Below, in pieces: positions 44,267 through 49,106 of a stretch of DNA of 49,106 nt. Below the pieces are notes generated by a model. The model was not told the origin of the DNA. It ran no database searches and was given only the letters and a program-made list of their open reading frames with translations. This DNA is from CAYTGR01 sp964437445 (GTDB lineage Bacteria; Chloroflexota; Anaerolineae; B4-G1; SLSP01). Every line of letters begins with the position of its first letter. Position 1 is the first letter of the stretch. The position numbers and the translations under genes were made by a program. The DNA is taken from positions 1 to 49,106 of the forward strand of contig CAYTGR010000038.1 in the NCBI GenBank assembly GCA_964437445.1, written 5' to 3'.

Positions 44267-46290
44267 TAACCACCGGCGAGCTGGGCCAGCTCTGCTTCAG
44301 AGAGCAGGGGGATGCTGAGCTGTTGCGCTTTGCGGAATTTGGTCCCGCCGGGATCGGTCCCGATGACCAGATAACTGGTTTTGGCGCTGACGGTGTCGGT
44401 GACTTTTCCGCCATGGGCCTCTATCCAGGCCTTGACCTCCTCGCGCGGGCGGGAGAGCGTGCCGGTGATGACGAAGGTCAGCCCCTTAAGCGGGCCTGCA
44501 ACCGCCACGGCGGGCCTGACCTCCTCGGCCAGCCGGACGCCTGCGCGCTGCAGCTTGGCCACAAAGTCGCGGTTGTGATCCACTGCAAACCACTCGCGGA
44601 CACTGCGGGCGGTGTAGGGACCGATGCCTTCTACCGTGGAGAGCGTTTCCTCCGGCGCAGCGGCCAGCGCCTCCACGGAAGGGAAGCGGCTCACCAGGAT
44701 TTGCGCCACCGTTGTCCCGACACGGCGGATACCCAACCCGGCCACCACGCGCGGCAACGGGCGCTCCTTGGAACCGGCAATAGAGGCTAACAGGTTATCG
44801 GCCTTCTTGTCGGCGAACCCTTCCAGCGTGAGCAACTGCGCGCGGGTCAGGAAGTAGAGGTCGGCTGGATCCACCACCAGCCCGGTCTCCACCAGCTGGA
44901 GCGCGGTGCGCTCACCCAGGCCGTCAATCTCCATGACGGCCGCGAAATAGGTCAACCGTTGGACTCGCTGCGCCGGACAGGCTGCGTTGATGCAGTAATA
45001 GGCCACCTCGTCGGCGGGGTGGCTGACCGGCTCCCCGCAAGAGGGGCAGACCGCTGGCGGGGCGATGGGCGTTTCCGTGCCCTGGCGCAGCTCGGTGAGC
45101 GGGCCGACGACGTAGGGGATCACGTCCCCGGCGCGCCGCACGACCGCCCGGTCGCCGATGCGGATATCGCGCTCCTGGATGAAATCAAAATTATGGAGGG
45201 TGGCCCGGCTGACCGTGACGCCGGCGATCCGCACCGGCTCCAGCAGGGCGGTGGGCGTGATGGTGCCGGTCCGCCCGACGGTGAATTCCACGCCGGTGAC
45301 GGTGGTGGTCGCTTCACGGGGCGGGAATTTGAAAGCGATCGCGCCCCGCGGCCGTCCCCCGACTGCTCCCAGCGCCTCCTGCGTCGGCAGGTGATCCAGC
45401 TTGATGACCAGCCCGTCGGCCTCATAGGGGAGCGTGTCGCGCCGCTCGGTCATGGCTGCGCAATGGTCGGCGACTTCCTCCAGTGTTTCCAGGCGGATGG
45501 CCTCGGCCGGCACCGGGAAGCCGAGCGCGCGGAGGTAGGCCAGCGTTTCCCATTGCGTGGCCGGCACAGGACCGTCGGCGGCGACGATCTGGTAGCAGAG
45601 CAGCCGTAGCGGCCGCTGCGTCGTGATCCGGGGGTCCAACTGGCGCAGCGACCCTGCCGCGCCGTTGCGGGGGTTGGCGAACGGTTCCTCACCGGCGGCG
45701 ATCAGACGGCGGTTGAGTGCCTCAAAGTCCTCCAGATACATCAGCGCTTCCCCGCGGACTACCAGCGTGGGCGGCGGCAGCGGCCCGTCGGGATCGGCCG
45801 GAATCCGCAGCGGCAGCGCTTTGATCGTCCGCAGATTGCCGGTCACGTCCTCGCCCACCTCGCCGTCACCGCGCGTCGCGCCCAACGTGAAGAGACCCTC
45901 GTGGTAATGCAGCACCACCGTCAGCCCGTCAATCTTCGGCTCCACGACGTAAGCCGGCGGTGGGGCCTCCTCCGGCAGCAGCTTGGCGATACGGGTCTGC
46001 CAGGCGAAGAGCTCCTCGCGGCTGGTCGCTTTATCCAGGCTGAGGATCGGGGCCGGATGGCGCACCTTGACGAACCCTTCGGCCGGTTCGCCGCCGACCC
46101 GTTGGGTGGGCGAATCGGGCGTCACCAGCTCGGGGTACTGATCTTCCAGGCTGCGCAGTTCGTCTACCAGCGCGTCGTATTCGGCATCGCTGATGAGGGG
46201 GCTATCCAGCACATAGTAGCGATGGGCATGGTAGTTGATCTGTTCGCGGAGCGCCGTCACGCGCGTCCGGGCACTTTCCAGGTCTATCAC
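44266..46290 (-). CDS. ligA: NAD-dependent DNA ligase
   Basis: The product has 674 residues, the usual length. It seals nicks in replication and repair. Domain Ia (NYHAHRYYVLDSPLISDAEYD) binds NMN. The adenylated Lys is Lys119 in EPKIDGL, and nucleotidyltransferase motifs include RGDGEVGEDVT and NPRNGAAGSLRQLDP. They are followed by an OB fold, a four-Cys zinc finger (CPSC, YCINAAC), helix-hairpin-helix motifs (FADKKADNLL, VEGIGPYTA) and a C-terminal BRCT domain (LKGLTFVITGTLSR). It starts 31 bases after the SH3 gene stop. Confidence 0.96.
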   Translation of the reverse strand: MIDLESARTRVTALREQINYHAHRYYVLDSPLISDAEYDALVDELRSLEDQYPELVTPDSPTQRVGGEPAEGFVKVRHPAPILSLDKATSREELFAWQTRIAKLLPEEAPPPAYVVEPKIDGLTVVLHYHEGLFTLGATRGDGEVGEDVTGNLRTIKALPLRIPADPDGPLPPPTLVVRGEALMYLEDFEALNRRLIAAGEEPFANPRNGAAGSLRQLDPRITTQRPLRLLCYQIVAADGPVPATQWETLAYLRALGFPVPAEAIRLETLEEVADHCAAMTERRDTLPYEADGLVIKLDHLPTQEALGAVGGRPRGAIAFKFPPREATTTVTGVEFTVGRTGTITPTALLEPVRIAGVTVSRATLHNFDFIQERDIRIGDRAVVRRAGDVIPYVVGPLTELRQGTETPIAPPAVCPSCGEPVSHPADEVAYYCINAACPAQRVQRLTYFAAVMEIDGLGERTALQLVETGLVVDPADLYFLTRAQLLTLEGFADKKADNLLASIAGSKERPLPRVVAGLGIRRVGTTVAQILVSRFPSVEALAAAPEETLSTVEGIGPYTARSVREWFAVDHNRDFVAKLQRAGVRLAEEVRPAVAVAGPLKGLTFVITGTLSRPREEVKAWIEAHGGKVTDTVSAKTSYLVIGTDPGGTKFRKAQQLSIPLLSEAELAQLAGG

Positions 46291-46321
46291 AATGGCTCCT
46301 ATAGATTCATCGTTGACTTGT

Positions 46322-46789
46322 CTACTCCACCAGCGCCAGATAGTTAGCCGCGGCCCAGCCTTCGCGCTGCGGATTGGCCTCGTCGCGCAGCCGCCACCAG
46401 ATGAGGCCGTCGGCCTCCTCCGGCCCGGCGATGACCAGGAAACGCTCGCCTTCCGTGGCGATGTCTAATCGCTCGGCTGCGGTGCCGGGCGCAGCGCGCA
46501 GGCTCAACCCCAGGTCGCTGGTTCCCGTCACCTGCACCACACTGCCGATGCCGATGTCGGTCGCCGGCAGCGGCGTTGACGGGGGCGGCGTCGGCGTGGG
46601 AATGGACGTCGGCGTGGGGAGCGGCGTGGGCGTCGCCGTCCACAACACGGCGGTGGGCCAGGGGAGATTGGGCGGCTCCTGGTTGGCCGAAAGCGCGCCG
46701 GCGATGAGCAGAGCCAGGCCGATCAAGCCCGCCAGCCCGGCCAGACAGCCCAACTGCCATCCCCCTCTATTCCCTGCTCTGGTTGCCAT
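46322..46789 (-). CDS. Membrane-anchored bacterial SH3-domain protein
   Basis: The start at 46789 (MATRAGNRGG) gives 155 residues; a longer open frame runs through the promoter and is not credible. One membrane helix (about residues 14-34) is followed by a Thr/Pro-rich linker (PTPLPTPTSIPTPTPPP) and an SH3b domain (VTGTSDLGLSLRAAPG, ERFLVIAGPEEADGLIWWRL, GWAAANYLALVE). SH3b domains commonly bind cell-wall or surface polymers. Its function is otherwise unknown. It is co-directional with ligA. Confidence 0.8.
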   Translation of the reverse strand: MATRAGNRGGWQLGCLAGLAGLIGLALLIAGALSANQEPPNLPWPTAVLWTATPTPLPTPTSIPTPTPPPSTPLPATDIGIGSVVQVTGTSDLGLSLRAAPGTAAERLDIATEGERFLVIAGPEEADGLIWWRLRDEANPQREGWAAANYLALVE

Positions 46790-46795
46790 ACCTGC

Positions 46796-46823
46796 ATTAT
46801 ACTCATTCTGGCCTGAAGGCCAA
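46796..46823 (-). promoter_or_regulatory. Promoter directly abutting the SH3 gene (possible leaderless mRNA)
   Basis: On the minus strand TTGGCC (46823-46818), 16 bases, then a perfect TATAAT (46801-46796). Only six bases separate the -10 from the ATG, so transcription would begin at or next to the start codon. Confidence 0.5.
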
Positions 46824-46957
46824 TTCCAGCAAGGGTTGCCGGTAGTCCTGGGTTCTTGATGACCACTGACCACGGACCGCAGACCCCTGGTCGCTGGCAT
46901 GACGGTTCGGGGTGGCGTGAAATGCTCTTTCAAGCGCATTACCACCGGCGGCGCTGA

Positions 46958-46985
46958 TTGCCACTCTGGGACGATGCGGTATACT
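46958..46985 (+). promoter_or_regulatory. Promoter of the small membrane protein upstream of recO
   Basis: TTGCCA (46958-46963), a 16-base spacer, TATACT (46980-46985), about 43 bases before ATG 47028. Confidence 0.55.
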
Positions 46986-47027
46986 TGGGGGGATGAGGGC
47001 AAATCTACCTCAAGAGGAATAGGCGTT

Positions 47028-47531
47028 ATGCATCTGGTGGTGAACGAAGAGAGTAGCAGCCGCCTGACCTGGGAGGGCCGGTCGGCGCTGGTATGGATGT
47101 TGGTCGGTCTGCTGGTCGGCTGGGTCGCGCTGGCGGCTTTGCTGGCGCCCAGTCCCTCCCCCTGGCGCTGGCCATTGCTCGCCGGGGTGGGGGGCCTGAG
47201 CCTGGGCCTGAGCTGCTATCTGAGCTGGAAGACGCCCCTGTGGGAGCGCGGCCTGATTGAACGCGCGGTGGAGGGTGGCACGGTGCGGCGGGAGCGCCGC
47301 TGGCTCTTCCGGCGCACGCCGGTGGTAGAGGAACTCTCGCTGGCGACCGTGGCGGCCTTCCGGCTAGAGACTCGCCTGTTTGAGGAGACGGCCGGCCGTA
47401 CCTACCCGCAGGCCCGGCTCTGGGCGCAGGGCGCGGGGGCCGAGCTGTTGCTGACCGACTGGGGGGAGCCGGCCGAACTCCAGGCGCTGGCAGAGGATGT
47501 CGCCCATACGGCCCGCCGTCCGTTGGAGTAG
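47028..47531 (+). CDS. Small membrane protein with two N-terminal helices, function unknown
   Basis: The start at ATG 47028 (MHLVVNEESS) is chosen from AGAGGAAT upstream and from the promoter just before it; 167 residues. Two hydrophobic helices (residues about 20-40 and 48-68) are followed by a cytoplasmic domain of about 95 residues (RGLIERAVEGGTVRRERRW, SLATVAAFRLETRL, ELLLTDWGEPAELQALAEDVA). This layout resembles PH-like-domain membrane proteins of unknown function. No family is assigned. recO follows 86 bases downstream. Confidence 0.65.
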   Translation: MHLVVNEESSSRLTWEGRSALVWMLVGLLVGWVALAALLAPSPSPWRWPLLAGVGGLSLGLSCYLSWKTPLWERGLIERAVEGGTVRRERRWLFRRTPVVEELSLATVAAFRLETRLFEETAGRTYPQARLWAQGAGAELLLTDWGEPAELQALAEDVAHTARRPLE

Positions 47532-47617
47532 CCTGGTCTGAGTTCACTGCCAAAACTTACCGCAGAAGTCATGCTCTGCGTTCTCAGCGCCCTCCGTGGT
47601 GAAAAGGGATAGTGTTC

Positions 47618-48403
47618 ATGGACCAGGGCAAGTTCTACCGGCTGGAAGCCATCGTGCTGGCGCGGCGTGACCAGGGTGAAGCTGATCGCGTGATCACGGT
47701 GCTCACGCCGGAGGGCCGGCGTGACCTGCTGGCGCGGGGCGTGCGCAAGCCGCGCTCCCGCAAGGCCGGGCACCTGGAGCTCTTTGTGCGGACGCAGTTG
47801 TTGGTTTCCCGTGTGACCGGTTCCTGGGACATCATCAGCCAGGCCGAGGTGATGGAGCCGCGCGCCGGGCTGCAGGAGGATTTCCTGCGCGGCACTTACG
47901 CCCGTTACGTGGCGGAACTGGCGCTCCGGTTCTTTGAGGACGACGCCGACAGTGAGCTCTACTCGTTAGTGGAGTCGGCGCTCGCGTTGCTGGAAAAGGC
48001 CGCCGAACCGGAACGGGTTGCTCGCTGGTACGAGCCGCGCCTGCTGGCGCTGGCCGGTTTCCGCCCGGAGTGGGGAACCTGTGTGGGCGAACGGGAGGGG
48101 AAACCCTGCCGGACTCCGTTGCGGCCACGCCCGGGCGATGCTCACCCTTACGGCGTGGACCCCGAACGCGGCGGGGCCCTCTGTCCCGTTTGCGTGCTGG
48201 CTTTGCGCGAGGAACGCACGGTCCGTTTTCTCTCGCCGAGCGCGCTCTCGTGGCTTCAGGCACTCCAGCGCCAGCCCTATGCCGACGTTGCCGAATTCCC
48301 GCTCCCGCCGGCCACCGCGGCTGAACTGGGGCGGATCATGGAGCACCTGATCGCCTACCATTTGGAACGCCGCCCGGCTGCGTTGCGGGTGATCGGCCAG
48401 TAG
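47618..48403 (+). CDS. recO: DNA repair protein RecO
   Basis: ATG 47618 follows AAAAGGGA; an in-frame GTG two codons earlier is an alternative. The product has 261 residues. The N-terminal OB fold (YRLEAIVLARRDQGEADRV, LLARGVRKPRSRKAGHLELF) and the helical domain are typical, with a zinc site formed by the Cys pairs CVGEREGKPC and CPVC. It loads RecA with RecR in the RecFOR pathway. It is immediately followed by simple repeats. Confidence 0.92.
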   Translation: MDQGKFYRLEAIVLARRDQGEADRVITVLTPEGRRDLLARGVRKPRSRKAGHLELFVRTQLLVSRVTGSWDIISQAEVMEPRAGLQEDFLRGTYARYVAELALRFFEDDADSELYSLVESALALLEKAAEPERVARWYEPRLLALAGFRPEWGTCVGEREGKPCRTPLRPRPGDAHPYGVDPERGGALCPVCVLALREERTVRFLSPSALSWLQALQRQPYADVAEFPLPPATAAELGRIMEHLIAYHLERRPAALRVIGQ

Positions 48404-48469
48404 AATCAAGAATCAAAGAATCAAGAATCAAAGAATCAGGAATCAAAGAGTCAGGAATCAAAGAGTCAA
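48404..48469. repeat. 15-base tandem repeat AATCAAG-AATCAAAG
   Basis: About 4.4 copies of a 15-base unit made of a 7-mer and an 8-mer (AATCAAG + AATCAAAG, drifting to AATCAGG and AGTCAGG) begin at the first base after the recO stop codon. Confidence 0.85.
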
Positions 48470-48486
48470 TGTGGGCGAGCAGGCAT

Positions 48487-48563
48487 GACGTTTGACGTTT
48501 GACGTTTCACGCTTTACGTTTCACGCTTTACGTTTCACGTTTCACGTTTCACGCTTCTCGCTT
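48487..48563. repeat. Heptamer tandem array (11 units of NACGNTT type)
   Basis: Eleven consecutive 7-base units: GACGTTT three times, then CACGCTT, TACGTTT and CACGTTT variants, ending in CTCGCTT. It ends 24 bases before the glycyl-tRNA synthetase start. Confidence 0.85.
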
Positions 48564-48586
48564 GATCTTATCCAAAGGTGGAGTGT

Positions 48587-49106
48587 ATGTTGAATTTTCA
48601 GGATGTCATTCATCGGTTGGAGCGCTATTGGGCTGAACAGGGCGCGCTGGTCTGGATGCCCTACAGTGAGAAGGTCGGGGCCGGGACGATGAACCCGGCG
48701 ACGGTGCTACGGGTGCTGGGGCCGGAGCCCTGGAATGTCGGTTACGTGGAGCCCTCGTTCCGCGCCGATGACGGCCGTTACGCCGATAATCCCAACCGGA
48801 TGCAGATGCACACGCAATTCCAGGTGATCCTCAAACCCGACCCCGGCGACTCGCAGGAGCGTTATCTGCGCAGTTTAGAGGCGATTGGCGTCCGCCGCGA
48901 GGAGCACGACGTCCGCTTTGTGGAAGATAACTGGGAATCGCCGGCGCTTGGCGCCTGGGGGCTGGGCTGGGAGGTCTGGCTGGACGGCCTGGAGATCACC
49001 CAATTCACCTACTTCCAGCAGGCGGGCGGGATCTCGCTGCCCGCGCCGGCCGTGGAGATCACCTATGGCCTGGAGCGCATCGTGATGTTCCTCCAGGGTG
49101 TCCGTT
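48587..49106 (+). CDS. glyQ: Glycyl-tRNA synthetase alpha subunit (or alpha part of a fused enzyme), 3' end missing
   Basis: ATG 48587 follows AAAGGTGGA; the frame is open to the right edge after 173 codons. The tetrameric-type enzyme's alpha subunit activates glycine. Motifs: ERYWAEQGALVWMPYSEKVG, GAGTMNPATVLRVLGPEPW, PNRMQMHTQFQVILKP, RFVEDNWESPALGAWGLGW, EVWLDGLEITQFTYFQQAGG and ITYGLERIVMFLQGV. Compared with the E. coli subunit the N-terminus is about ten residues shorter. Whether the beta subunit is fused or separate cannot be seen here. Confidence 0.95.
   Translation, partial: MLNFQDVIHRLERYWAEQGALVWMPYSEKVGAGTMNPATVLRVLGPEPWNVGYVEPSFRADDGRYADNPNRMQMHTQFQVILKPDPGDSQERYLRSLEAIGVRREEHDVRFVEDNWESPALGAWGLGWEVWLDGLEITQFTYFQQAGGISLPAPAVEITYGLERIVMFLQGVR

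Noticed and set aside
48404..48563. CRISPR array
   Set aside because: The repeats are 7-15 bases without unique spacers and no cas genes are nearby; they are simple tandem arrays.

Overview
The window looks like part of a metagenome-assembled genome of a Chloroflexota bacterium (Anaerolineae/Caldilineae/Ardenticatenia-like; inference). The evidence is very large exported proteins with DUF11, PKD and cadherin-like repeats that carry a YLPLVLR motif near the C-terminus, high GC, intergenic microsatellite-like inverted repeats, and a SEDS-PBP fusion protein. A 100-N scaffold gap (4357-4456) lies in the first gene. I recognised no tRNA, rRNA, CRISPR array or transposase.

Region 1 (1-14.8 kb) encodes surface proteins: the 3' part of a giant LamG/DUF11/P-domain/PKD protein, a small LPATG-type anchored protein, and a 2748-residue beta-helix adhesin-like protein. 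The two giants share almost the same C-terminal region and end in the same residues. Region 2 (14.8-20 kb) holds two adjacent phosphofructokinases with different active-site signatures, then a minus-strand isoprenoid pair (type 2 IPP isomerase and a polyprenyl diphosphate synthase) and a small membrane protein. Region 3 (20-25.7 kb) is a complete branched-chain amino-acid-type ABC importer operon (livKHMGF) with a recognisable promoter and a terminator.

Region 4 (25.7-29.9 kb, minus strand) has a fatty acid desaturase, a HAD hydrolase, a PPOX-fold flavoprotein, an exported protein of unknown function and the ribosome-assembly GTPase RsgA. Region 5 (30-35.9 kb) is the classical rpmH-rnpA-yidD-yidC-jag(khpB)-parA cluster, carrying two unusual members: a beta-propeller lipoprotein between yidD and yidC, and a PfkB-type kinase overlapping parA. 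Region 6 (36-42 kb, minus strand) has a membrane-anchored, NACHT-like HEAT-repeat protein with eroded NTPase motifs, a response regulator with no kinase nearby, and a SEDS glycosyltransferase fused to a penicillin-binding domain that has lost all three transpeptidase motifs. Region 7 (42-49 kb) has methylthioadenosine phosphorylase, two genes of unknown function bracketed by copies of a double-hairpin repeat, DNA ligase LigA, an SH3 protein, a small membrane protein, RecO and the start of glycyl-tRNA synthetase.

The most interesting points are the apparently inactive transpeptidase in the SEDS-PBP fusion, the shared C-terminal module of the giant exported proteins, the exact internal periodicities of the beta-helix protein, and a double-hairpin repeat family that supplies Shine-Dalgarno sequences to adjacent genes.
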